This document shows, piece after piece, positions 8,426 to 15,780 of a stretch of DNA of 24,637 bases (positions are counted from its first letter, which is position 1; each line of letters begins with the position of its first letter). The stretch comes from Gammaproteobacteria bacterium. GTDB taxonomy: Bacteria; Pseudomonadota; Gammaproteobacteria; Pseudomonadales; Azotimanducaceae. A program made the position numbers and the translations under genes. Under the pieces are notes generated by a model, which saw only the letters and a program-made list of their open reading frames with translations, did no database searches and had not been told where the DNA came from. The stretch lies in NCBI GenBank assembly GCA_002690405.1, contig NZEI01000016.1, positions 1 to 24,637 of the forward strand, written 5' to 3'.

Positions 8426-8611
8426 ATGAGTTTAGTTAGACGCCCAGTTCAATGCTACGCCACCGCGACTGCGGTGCGGTGGGCTGTGCGTGACCAAAAC
8501 TGCCTCGGCTATGCCAACAGTAATTCGGCAGTGAACGCCAAGAACTCTGGTCTGTTATCCCTTCTGGCGCTGCTTGCGTTAAACCTGCTGCCGGTTGCAC
8601 CGGCAAAATAA
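8426..8611 (+). CDS. Putative leucine-rich leader peptide upstream of leuA
   Basis: A 61-codon frame begins with an ATG placed exactly at the expected transcription start and ends at TAA 8609-8611. Its last part, from GTG 8531, reads NSGLLSLLALLALNLLPV and so on: nine leucine codons (CTG, CTT and TTA) within about 16 codons. It sits between a strong promoter and leuA, which is what a leucine attenuator leader peptide looks like. Either the whole 61-residue peptide is made from a leaderless mRNA, or a 26-residue peptide starts at GTG 8531; no Shine-Dalgarno sequence decides it. The sequence is also hydrophobic enough to mimic a signal peptide, but no mature domain follows. It is not a close match to E. 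coli LeuL. Confidence 0.5.
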   Translation: MSLVRRPVQCYATATAVRWAVRDQNCLGYANSNSAVNAKNSGLLSLLALLALNLLPVAPAK

Positions 8612-8680
8612 TCAAACCCCAGCGCAGTATTAGCGCACCCAGAAACAAACAAGCAGTCACCACAGGACCTGTGGAGTGAT
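8460..8680 (+). promoter_or_regulatory. leuA leader with several hairpins and no U-run terminator
   Basis: Three inverted repeats are visible. At 8460-8482 CCACCGC/GCGGTGG (9-base loop) competes with the alternative CACCGC/GCGGTG (8461-8476, 4-base loop). At 8589-8605 TGCCGG/CCGGCA closes a 5-base loop at the end of the leucine-rich frame. At 8660-8674 CCACAGG-A-CCTGTGG forms a dyad that can extend to 8657-8679 with a bulge. In addition CTGGCGCTG (8564-8572), inside the leucine codons, can pair with CAGCGCAG (8620-8627) with one bulge. No hairpin is followed by a T-run, and 8611-8665 is C-rich and G-poor, so control by Rho or by translation is more likely than classical intrinsic termination. 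Confidence 0.45.
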
Positions 8681-8751
8681 GTATATTGCAACCGCCTGTG
8701 CCTAATGAGCCGGCGAATACGTGGAACGACGATATGTCCAAGGGCATTAAA

Positions 8752-10443
8752 ATGAATCATCAACCGCAAGCTGGTCGCGCCCGAGGCGCGATGCCATTTC
8801 AGAAATATAAGGGATTTCAGCCCATCGACCTGCCGGACCGGCAATGGCCGAGCAATGTGCTGCAACAGGCGCCGCGCTGGTGCAGTGTGGATCTGCGCGA
8901 TGGTAATCAAGCGCTGATCGACCCGATGAATGTAGATGAAAAACTGCGACTTTGGGATCTGTTGCTGGAAATCGGCTTTGCTGAAATTGAGGTGGGATTC
9001 CCAGCCGCATCCCAGCCTGATTTCGACTTCATTCGTCGCATTATCGATGAGGGACGCATTCCAGCAGATGTCAGTATTCAGGTGCTGTGTCAGGCCCGTG
9101 AAGAATTGATTACGCGCTCAGTAGAGGCATTGGAGGGTGCGCCAAACGTTATTTTCCACCTTTATAACTCGACCTCTGAACTGCAGCGACGGGTGGTCTT
9201 TGGTATGGATCGCCAGGGCATTATCGATTTGGCTGTTCAGGGTACGGAACTGGTTCGGCAGGGCCTCGAAGGTTTCGCGTCCAATGTGACCTTTGAATAT
9301 TCGCCAGAAAGCTTTACCGGCACGGAGCTGGATTTTGCAGCTGAGATTTGCACAGCAGTAGCGGATACCTGGGGGGCGACGCCAGAGGATCCGATGATTA
9401 TCAATCTGCCAAGCACGGTGGAGATGGCGACACCGAACATCTATGCGGATCAAATCGAGTGGTTTTGTCGAAATTTTCCGCGTCGCGACAGCGCTGTGAT
9501 CAGTTTGCATACCCACAATGATCGAGGCACAGGCGTTGCGGCTACCGAATTAGGCCTCATGGCTGGGGCCCAGCGGGTCGAGGGTACATTGTTTGGTAAT
9601 GGTGAACGCACTGGTAATTGTGATCTGGTTACTGTGGCCATGAATATGTTCAGTCAGGGTGTGGATCCCACTCTAGATTTGCGGCATATGCCGAAAATCC
9701 GTGAAGTGTCCGAAGCGGTGACCAAGCTTGCGGTGCACGAGCGTCATCCCTATGCGGGAGAACTGGTCTTTACTGCGTTTTCCGGTTCGCATCAGGATGC
9801 AATTAAGAAAGGCATGTCCCAAGTCGACCGTAGTAGTTGGGAAGTGCCATATTTGCCCATCGATCCAGAAGATGTTGGCAGTTCCTACAAAGAAACAGTG
9901 CGCGTGAATAGCCAGTCCGGAAAAGGCGGTGTGGGGTTTTTGCTCGAGGAGCACCATGGACTGGCATTGCCTCGTGATCTGCTGGTTGAATTCAGTACCC
10001 ATGTACAGAAACTCACAGAGCAGCTGGATCGTGAAGTTAAGCCAGATGAAATTTATCAGGCGCTATTGGATACCTATGGTAGCGACAGTGGCCCCTATCG
10101 GCTGATGGATTACGACCTGTTAACTGGGCGTAATGAGGATCAGCGTTGTGTCGCGCGGGTAGAAGTATCGGATAATGTGGTCACCATTGATGGTGAAGGC
10201 TCAGGTCCTATCGAGGCCTTCGTTAATGCAATGGTGGAAACTCTAAATGAGCCGCTGACGGTATTAGGGTACCAAGAGAATGCTCTGGGCACGGGTTCAG
10301 ATGCTCAAGCAATTTGCATCCTCGCCATAGACGACCCAGAAACTGAGAGTCGATGTTATGGTCTTGGCGTCAGTCGCAATACCATTACGGCGAGTCTGAA
10401 TGCGATTGTTAGTGCGTTGAACCGGCGGTGGGCCAAGAACTAG
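8752..10443 (+). CDS. leuA: 2-isopropylmalate synthase (long LeuA form)
   Basis: LeuA condenses acetyl-CoA with 2-ketoisovalerate in the first committed step of leucine synthesis and is feedback-inhibited by leucine through its C-terminal domain. The protein is the longer LeuA type found in Pseudomonas and Actinobacteria: N-terminal TIM barrel with WCSVDLRDGNQ (metal ligand D50) and SLHTHNDRGTG (H253, H255), followed by linker and LeuA regulatory domain. I start at ATG 8752 because AAGGG (8740-8744) is seven bases upstream, giving 563 residues. An upstream TTG at 8686 in the same frame would add 22 residues not expected in the family; ATG 8734 and ATG 8791 are other options. It has its own promoter and leader and is not followed by other leu genes. 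Confidence 0.95.
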   Translation: MNHQPQAGRARGAMPFQKYKGFQPIDLPDRQWPSNVLQQAPRWCSVDLRDGNQALIDPMNVDEKLRLWDLLLEIGFAEIEVGFPAASQPDFDFIRRIIDEGRIPADVSIQVLCQAREELITRSVEALEGAPNVIFHLYNSTSELQRRVVFGMDRQGIIDLAVQGTELVRQGLEGFASNVTFEYSPESFTGTELDFAAEICTAVADTWGATPEDPMIINLPSTVEMATPNIYADQIEWFCRNFPRRDSAVISLHTHNDRGTGVAATELGLMAGAQRVEGTLFGNGERTGNCDLVTVAMNMFSQGVDPTLDLRHMPKIREVSEAVTKLAVHERHPYAGELVFTAFSGSHQDAIKKGMSQVDRSSWEVPYLPIDPEDVGSSYKETVRVNSQSGKGGVGFLLEEHHGLALPRDLLVEFSTHVQKLTEQLDREVKPDEIYQALLDTYGSDSGPYRLMDYDLLTGRNEDQRCVARVEVSDNVVTIDGEGSGPIEAFVNAMVETLNEPLTVLGYQENALGTGSDAQAICILAIDDPETESRCYGLGVSRNTITASLNAIVSALNRRWAKN

Positions 10444-10475
10444 CGATTATTCGCACGGCCTGAGGCGCAACACCA

Positions 10476-11771
10476 TTACTCGTCCAGTGAGCTGTCGTCC
10501 TCAGGCGTGCTTTGATCTTCGATGCGGCGAATCCGCAGCGACTTAATAATGTTGTCTTTAATTTGTAGGGTCTCGATCTGGTATTCGTTAATTTGAATAC
10601 ATAAATTGAACTCTGGAATGGTCTCTAGATGCTCTAGAACGAAACCGTTCAACGTCTTTGGCCCGTTGGTTGGCAGGTTCCAGCGCAGGGCGCGGTTGAT
10701 GTCGCGCAGTACTGCCATGCCGTCGATCAGGAACGCGCCGTCCGCTTCGGGTGATATGTCGGCAATGTTGGCTGCAAAGTCGCTGGTGAATTCGCCAACA
10801 ATTTCTTCCAGTATATCTTCTAGGGTTACAATGCCTTGAATGTCGCCGTATTCGTCCACGACCAAGGCGAAGCGCTGCTTTTCTTTCTGGAAATTAAGCA
10901 GCTGCGTATGCAATGGCGTGGCTTCGGGCACATAGTAGGGATCGCGGGCCAGCTGCAGCAGATCTGCCTTGGTGAACTCTTCGGTCTGCAACAAGCGGGC
11001 GAGTCGGCGCAGATGCAAAACCCCCAGCATATTGTTGAAATTATCTTTGTAGACCGGCAGTAGGGTGTGCTGGCTCGCAGCGGCACTGGCTAAAATATCA
11101 CCCATGTCGGCATCGATATCGAGTCCGACGATTTCTGTTCTCGGAACCATAATGTCGTTGACGGTGACCGTTTCTAGATCCAACAGTCGTGTCATCATGG
11201 TTTGGCGTTCGCCGACAGCTTGGGCACCTTCGCTGACCACAGTGATTAATTCGTCCTTGGTCAGTTGATCGTCACCCTCGCTGCGTTCGCTTAGGAAGGG
11301 TTTTACCAGGGCGTTACTGAAGCCGTTAATGAGCAGTACTACAGGGTGCAGGAGTTTTGCCAGAGGCGCGAGCACGAATACAGCTTTCAAAGCCCAGGCG
11401 TCGGGTCGTTCGGCCGCCAAGGTTTTCGGCGCGACTTCGGCAAAAATAAGAAAGGTGATTGTCAGCACCCAGGGTGCGAGCAGCACACCAGTGTCGCCCA
11501 ATAGGTTATAGCCGATGATCGTCGCAATGGTGGCGGCACTGAAATTAACCAGATTGTTGCCAACTAGAATAACCCCGAGCAAGCGATCTTGCCGCTTCAA
11601 CATGCGGTTGGCTTTGCGCGCCCCTCGATGGCCGCGCTTTACCAGATGCCGTAAGCGGTAACGATTGAGCGCCATCATTGCTGTTTCAGTGCCCGAGAAG
11701 TACGCAGACAGGCAGATCAGTAACGCGATGCTGAGCAGCAAATAAAGTGTTGGGGTTTCTGCACTGATCAT
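10476..11771 (-). CDS. CorB/YfjD-like CNNM-CBS membrane protein
   Basis: A 431-residue inner-membrane protein (YfjD 428) with four hydrophobic segments at about 8-28, 64-90, 95-118 and 130-155 forming the CNNM (DUF21) domain. These are followed by two CBS motifs (about 205-262 and 282-330, containing NDIMVPRTE and VVDEYGDIQGIVTLEDILEEIVGEF) and a C-terminal CorC/HlyC domain (about 343-415). The family is linked to magnesium/cobalt efflux or resistance; transport direction is not proven here. The ATG at 11771 overlaps the ypjD stop as ATGA, so the pair is coupled; the frame stays open 85 codons further upstream but only as antisense-free overlap with ypjD. It converges on leuA. Confidence 0.92.
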   Translation of the reverse strand: MISAETPTLYLLLSIALLICLSAYFSGTETAMMALNRYRLRHLVKRGHRGARKANRMLKRQDRLLGVILVGNNLVNFSAATIATIIGYNLLGDTGVLLAPWVLTITFLIFAEVAPKTLAAERPDAWALKAVFVLAPLAKLLHPVVLLINGFSNALVKPFLSERSEGDDQLTKDELITVVSEGAQAVGERQTMMTRLLDLETVTVNDIMVPRTEIVGLDIDADMGDILASAAASQHTLLPVYKDNFNNMLGVLHLRRLARLLQTEEFTKADLLQLARDPYYVPEATPLHTQLLNFQKEKQRFALVVDEYGDIQGIVTLEDILEEIVGEFTSDFAANIADISPEADGAFLIDGMAVLRDINRALRWNLPTNGPKTLNGFVLEHLETIPEFNLCIQINEYQIETLQIKDNIIKSLRIRRIEDQSTPEDDSSLDE

Positions 11772-12589
11772 GACTGCAGCAAGTATTCCAATACGAACTT
11801 GCTGCCAACGTAGCCGAGCAAGAGTAAGCCGAACGCACTGAGATTCCAGCGCACAGCGGTAATGCCGCGCCAGCCCATTAGGTGATGGCCGACTAAGAAG
11901 CCGACATAGATGAGCCACGATAGAGTAGTCAGAACAGTATGGTGGGCAACTCGCTGGGCGAACATATCGTCTAAGAACAATAAGCCGGTGAAAATTGCCA
12001 AGCTGAGTAAGACAGTGCCGATCCACAACATGGCGATCAGCAGCCGCTCCATCGTTTCAAGTGCTGGCAGCATGCGGTAGAAACCGGTATCTAAGCGTTG
12101 CAGTTGTTGTTCCTGAAAGGCCAACAATATGGATTGCAGGGCGGCAGTCATCAGGCCCGCATAGGCGGTCAATGACAGAATAATGTGTGCACTCTGGATG
12201 CTGTCGATGGCCAGTTGGGTGCTGTTACCGGGCTTAACAATGAGCAACGCCAAGGCGTTAACCACTGCAATGGGGAACAACAGCAGATTGACGCTGATGA
12301 CCGGCAGGCGGCTATTGGCTGCTGCGACGACTGCGACCATAACTACAGCGATATAGTTACAGACATGCACTAGTGCGAGGTCGATGCCGGCATCTGTGAC
12401 TAAGGCGGAAAAGGTCGCCCAGGCGTGACATAGAACAGCCGCGAGTCCCAGCAATGCTACCCGCTTCTGTGTACCGCTAGCGGCCGCCATCGTTTCAGCG
12501 GTCTGTTTTTGCGCGGTAATGAGCTGCGCGAAACCGAGGGCATAAAACACTATGGCTGCGGCAGCAGTGATTGATGCGGATTCGTTCAT
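11768..12589 (-). CDS. ypjD: YpjD/CcsA-family inner-membrane protein
   Basis: A 273-residue polytopic protein with about eight hydrophobic segments. It carries features of the cytochrome c assembly (CcsA/CcmC) superfamily: CHAWATF near 54-60, the AHIILSLTAYA segment with H134, and GHHLMGWRGI near 234-242. In enterobacteria the homologue (YpjD, called CorE) is encoded with CorB beside ffh and is tied to cobalt/magnesium phenotypes; a role in haem handling is only suggested by the fold. Its stop overlaps the corB-like start by four bases. In many gammaproteobacteria it is directly divergent from ffh; here another gene lies in between. Confidence 0.88.
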   Translation of the reverse strand: MNESASITAAAAIVFYALGFAQLITAQKQTAETMAAASGTQKRVALLGLAAVLCHAWATFSALVTDAGIDLALVHVCNYIAVVMVAVVAAANSRLPVISVNLLLFPIAVVNALALLIVKPGNSTQLAIDSIQSAHIILSLTAYAGLMTAALQSILLAFQEQQLQRLDTGFYRMLPALETMERLLIAMLWIGTVLLSLAIFTGLLFLDDMFAQRVAHHTVLTTLSWLIYVGFLVGHHLMGWRGITAVRWNLSAFGLLLLGYVGSKFVLEYLLQS

Positions 12590-12779
12590 GAAGTGCGACG
12601 CGGCTGCGCGCCCGTAAGCTGGGTATCTATGATGAATTGTCGCTAGCTAGGTGGCCGAAGTTTGGCATAAGCCGGCGTTGTCGTGAAGTCGCCTTTGTGA
12701 AGGAGATAATCGGTACTAATTGGACCTACCGGCGGGAGGGCAAGGTCTTTTCTATTGCGGATTTACGGTTCACTATCTG

Positions 12780-12785
12780 TATAAA
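12780..12785 (+). promoter_or_regulatory. Candidate -10 box for the GltB-like gene
   Basis: TATAAA at 12780-12785 lies about 22 bases before ATG 12808 in the AT-rich end of the 218-base divergent gap. The nearest -35-like hexamer, TTGCGG (12755-12760), is 19 bases away, longer than ideal. The remainder of the gap (12590-12754) holds no gene or clear element that I can support. Confidence 0.3.
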
Positions 12786-12807
12786 CTTATAAATAGAGTT
12801 AGTGTCA

Positions 12808-14298
12808 ATGCAATCCTCTACTACCTTCCTTCAATCCGAAATCATGTCTTGGGCGGTGATGACGTTATTGTTAGGAATTCCGCTGTTGTTATTGGCGCTG
12901 TATCTGATCGATCGTAATCAAACCCGCCACGCGTTGCGTCGTAACTACCCATTGTTGGCGCGTTTCCGATATTTGTTCGAGCATTTAGGGGAGTTCTTTC
13001 GCCAGTATTTTTTCGCCATGGATCGCGAGGAAATGCCTTTCAATCGCGCGGAGCGCTCATGGGTCTACCGCGCTGCAAAAAAGGTAGATTCCACTATTGC
13101 CTTTGGCTCGACGCGAGATCTCAAGCCCGCCGGCACGGTGCTGTTTGCTAATTGTGCGTTTCCAAAGCTAGCAGAAGAAGGGCGCGAAACGGCTGCCGTG
13201 ATCATCGGACCCCATAGCCGTAAGCCTTATCAGGTGACCTCGGTCTTTCATATTTCTGCAATGAGCTATGGCGCAATCTCTGCACCGGCGGTATTGGCTT
13301 TATCCCGGGGGGCGAAGTCCGCAGGGGTATGGATGAATACCGGAGAGGGGGGCTTGAGTGCAGAGCACCTTGAGGGTGGTGCAGACCTAGTTTTCCAAAT
13401 TGGTACTGCAAAATACGGTGTGCGTGACGCCAACGGCGGTTTGTGCCCTGAACGCCTGAGGGAAGTTGCGGCTCACGAGCAGGTGAAGATGTTTGAAATA
13501 AAACTCAGTCAGGGCGCCAAGCCTGGTAAGGGCGGCGTTCTGCCCGGCTCGAAAGTGAATGCCGAAATTGCCCGGGTGCGGGCGATTCCGCAGGGTGAGG
13601 ATTCCTTCAGTCCAAATCGCCATCCAGAGGTATCTAGTGCAGAAGATCTTTTGGACTTAATTGAAACCGTGCGCTCGGTCAGCGGCAAGCCGGTAGGTAT
13701 TAAGGCCGTGATTGGCGACCACAGATGGCTGCATGAATTGTGCGTCGCGATCCAGGAGCGGGGTGTGGCCAGTGCCCCAGATTTCATCACGGTTGATGGC
13801 GCGGAGGGAGGTACCGGTGCCGCGCCCGCCAGTTTGATTGATTACATGGGGCTGCCGTTGCGAGAAAGTTTGCCCTTAGTGGTGGATGTTTTGCATAAAT
13901 TTTCCCTGCGCCAGCGCATTCGAGTAGTTGCCAGCGGTAAGCTGATCAACCCCGCGCAAATAGCTTGGGCGCTCTGTGTTGGTGCTGACTTTGCAACCAC
14001 AGCGCGGGGATTTATGTTTTCGTTAGGCTGTATTCAGGCCATGCAGTGCAATAAGAATACCTGCCCCACCGGTATAACGACCCATGATAAGAGGCTGCAG
14101 CGGGGTTTAGTGGTGGCGAATAAACGTAAACGCGTGGCGAATTATGCGCGTTCGGTGCGAGCGGAGGTTGCGGTTATCGCCCATGCATGCGGTGTTCAGG
14201 AGCCGCGGCAACTGCAGCGGCAACATTGTCGTATTGTGCAAGCCGACGGCAGCTCTCTGGCTTTGGACACACTCTATCCCGAAGCTGAGAAGGCTTAA
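12808..14298 (+). CDS. Orphan FMN-binding glutamate-synthase-domain protein
   Basis: A 496-residue protein with one N-terminal transmembrane segment (about 13-34), a cationic linker, then the FMN-binding barrel of glutamate synthase large subunits: SAMSYGAIS, NTGEGGLS, IKLSQGAKPGKGGVLP, VDGAEGGTGAAP and ASGKLINP. A 3Fe-4S cysteine set C408-x5-C414-x4-C419 (GCIQAMQCNKNTCPTG) matches GltB. It has no class II amidotransferase domain and no gltD neighbour, so it cannot use glutamine alone; electron donor and substrate are unknown. TAGAG (12794-12798) is nine bases before ATG 12808; GTG 12802 and ATG 12844 are alternatives. It sits between ypjD and ffh, an unusual position, and is annotated in related genomes only as an FMN-binding glutamate synthase family protein. 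Confidence 0.9.
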   Translation: MQSSTTFLQSEIMSWAVMTLLLGIPLLLLALYLIDRNQTRHALRRNYPLLARFRYLFEHLGEFFRQYFFAMDREEMPFNRAERSWVYRAAKKVDSTIAFGSTRDLKPAGTVLFANCAFPKLAEEGRETAAVIIGPHSRKPYQVTSVFHISAMSYGAISAPAVLALSRGAKSAGVWMNTGEGGLSAEHLEGGADLVFQIGTAKYGVRDANGGLCPERLREVAAHEQVKMFEIKLSQGAKPGKGGVLPGSKVNAEIARVRAIPQGEDSFSPNRHPEVSSAEDLLDLIETVRSVSGKPVGIKAVIGDHRWLHELCVAIQERGVASAPDFITVDGAEGGTGAAPASLIDYMGLPLRESLPLVVDVLHKFSLRQRIRVVASGKLINPAQIAWALCVGADFATTARGFMFSLGCIQAMQCNKNTCPTGITTHDKRLQRGLVVANKRKRVANYARSVRAEVAVIAHACGVQEPRQLQRQHCRIVQADGSSLALDTLYPEAEKA

Positions 14299-14347
14299 GG
14301 CGAGCCGGGATGGCTAAAAAATAGGCCGCACAGCAGATGGTTCACGC

Positions 14348-14353
14348 TATAAT
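14348..14353 (+). promoter_or_regulatory. Candidate -10 box for ffh
   Basis: A perfect TATAAT lies 28 bases before the ffh ATG, in the 83-base gap after the GltB-like gene. It predicts a start near 14360 and a 5' untranslated region of about 22 bases. No good -35 hexamer is present at 16-18 bases. Confidence 0.45.
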
Positions 14354-14381
14354 TAGCAGTCCCGCTAAATAGCCTCCTAAT

Positions 14382-15776
14382 ATGTTTGAAAACCTATCAG
14401 AAAGACTGTCGGCGAGCCTGAAGCAGATCAGCGGCAAGGCACGCTTGAACGAAAGCAATATCAGCGATGCTCTGCGTGATGTGCGTGTGGCCTTGCTAGA
14501 AGCCGATGTGGCGTTGCCTGTTGTAAAAGATTTTATAGAGCGGGTACGCGGCAAGGCGCTTGGTCAAGCCGTAATGGCGGCGCTAAATCCGAGCGAAGCA
14601 TTTATTAAGATCGTGCACGAGGAACTCGTCGCGGTCATGGGTGCCGAAGACAATAGTCTTAATCTGGCAACAGCACCGCCCGCGGTGATTCTTATGGCTG
14701 GCCTGCAGGGTGCGGGTAAAACCACAACGGTAGCGAAGCTCGCGCGGCTGCTCAAAGAGCAACAGAAAAAGCGTGTCGCCGTAGTCAGTGCCGATGTTTA
14801 CCGACCTGCAGCGATTGAACAGCTGCAGACCCTGGCAGCCGAAGTTGGGGTGACCTTTATTGAATCGTCGCCTGATCAAGCGCCGGTAGCGATAGCGACT
14901 GCCGCGGTGCAGAGCGCGAAGCAGCAGCTCGCTGATGTATTGCTTGTGGATACCGCCGGACGTTTAGCGGTGGACGAAGCGATGATGGCTGAGATCAAAC
15001 AAGTGCATGCCAGCATCAATCCTATCGAGACCTTGTTCGTAGTGGATGCCATGACCGGCCAGGATGCGGCAAACACTGCTAAGGCCTTCAATGATGCGCT
15101 GCCGCTCACCGGTATCGTGCTGGCGAAGACCGATGGCGATGCCCGTGGTGGTGCAGCCTTAAGTACCCGCACAATTACTGGCAAGCCGATCAAATTTTTG
15201 GGCAGCGGGGAAAAAACTGATGCGCTTGAAGTCTTTCATGCGGATCGTATTGCCTCGCGAATCTTGGGTATGGGTGATGTTCTCTCGCTCATTGAAGAAG
15301 CCGAACGCAAGGTCGATAAGACCAAGGCCCAGCGTTTTGCGCGCAAGATGCAGCAGGGTCAGAAGTTTGATCTAGAGGACTTTCGTGATCAGCTGCAACA
15401 GATGGCCAACATGGGTGGTCTGAGCAGCATGCTCGATAAATTGCCGGGTATGGGTCAGTTGCCTGCTAGTGCGCAAGCGCAGTTAGACGATGGCCAGTTT
15501 AAGCGCATGGGCGTAATTATAGATTCCATGACGCTAAAGGAACGTCGTTTCCCGGATCTTCTCAATGGGTCACGCAAGCAGCGTATTGCCGCAGGTAGTG
15601 GTACCCAGGTTGCGGACATCAATCGTTTGTTAAAGCAGCACAAGCAAATGCAAAAGATGATGAAGAAAGTGGGGAAGAAAGGCGGCATGCAAAAAATGAT
15701 GCGTGGCATGCAGGGCATGAAGTTTCCGGGAGGCGGTATGCCGCCAGGTATGCCACCGGGTATGCGCCGCCGATAG
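14382..15776 (+). CDS. ffh: Signal recognition particle protein Ffh (SRP54)
   Basis: Ffh binds 4.5S RNA and signal sequences of nascent membrane proteins and, with FtsY, delivers ribosomes to the inner membrane. The 464 residues (E. coli 453) show the N domain (1-90), the G domain with P-loop GLQGAGKTT (107-115), DTAGR (190-194) and AKTDGDARGG (248-257), and a methionine-rich M domain ending in repeated PPGM units. The start agrees with family N-termini (MFENLSERL), but there is no Shine-Dalgarno sequence; instead CCTCCT, an anti-Shine-Dalgarno sequence, lies at 14373-14378. The downstream protease gene begins four bases after the stop. Confidence 0.98.
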   Translation: MFENLSERLSASLKQISGKARLNESNISDALRDVRVALLEADVALPVVKDFIERVRGKALGQAVMAALNPSEAFIKIVHEELVAVMGAEDNSLNLATAPPAVILMAGLQGAGKTTTVAKLARLLKEQQKKRVAVVSADVYRPAAIEQLQTLAAEVGVTFIESSPDQAPVAIATAAVQSAKQQLADVLLVDTAGRLAVDEAMMAEIKQVHASINPIETLFVVDAMTGQDAANTAKAFNDALPLTGIVLAKTDGDARGGAALSTRTITGKPIKFLGSGEKTDALEVFHADRIASRILGMGDVLSLIEEAERKVDKTKAQRFARKMQQGQKFDLEDFRDQLQQMANMGGLSSMLDKLPGMGQLPASAQAQLDDGQFKRMGVIIDSMTLKERRFPDLLNGSRKQRIAAGSGTQVADINRLLKQHKQMQKMMKKVGKKGGMQKMMRGMQGMKFPGGGMPPGMPPGMRRR

Positions 15777-15780
15777 AAGC

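Noticed and set aside
8686..8751. TTG start for leuA adding 22 residues
   Set aside because: The extra residues do not resemble LeuA N-termini, and ATG 8752 has a better-placed AAGGG.
8509..8910. Minus-strand open frame of 133 codons across the leuA leader and start
   Set aside because: It runs through both the leader and the conserved leuA coding part; composition is that of an antisense frame.
9118..9516. Minus-strand open frame of 132 codons inside leuA
   Set aside because: It is antisense to the conserved LeuA barrel, with no ribosome binding site or recognisable motif.
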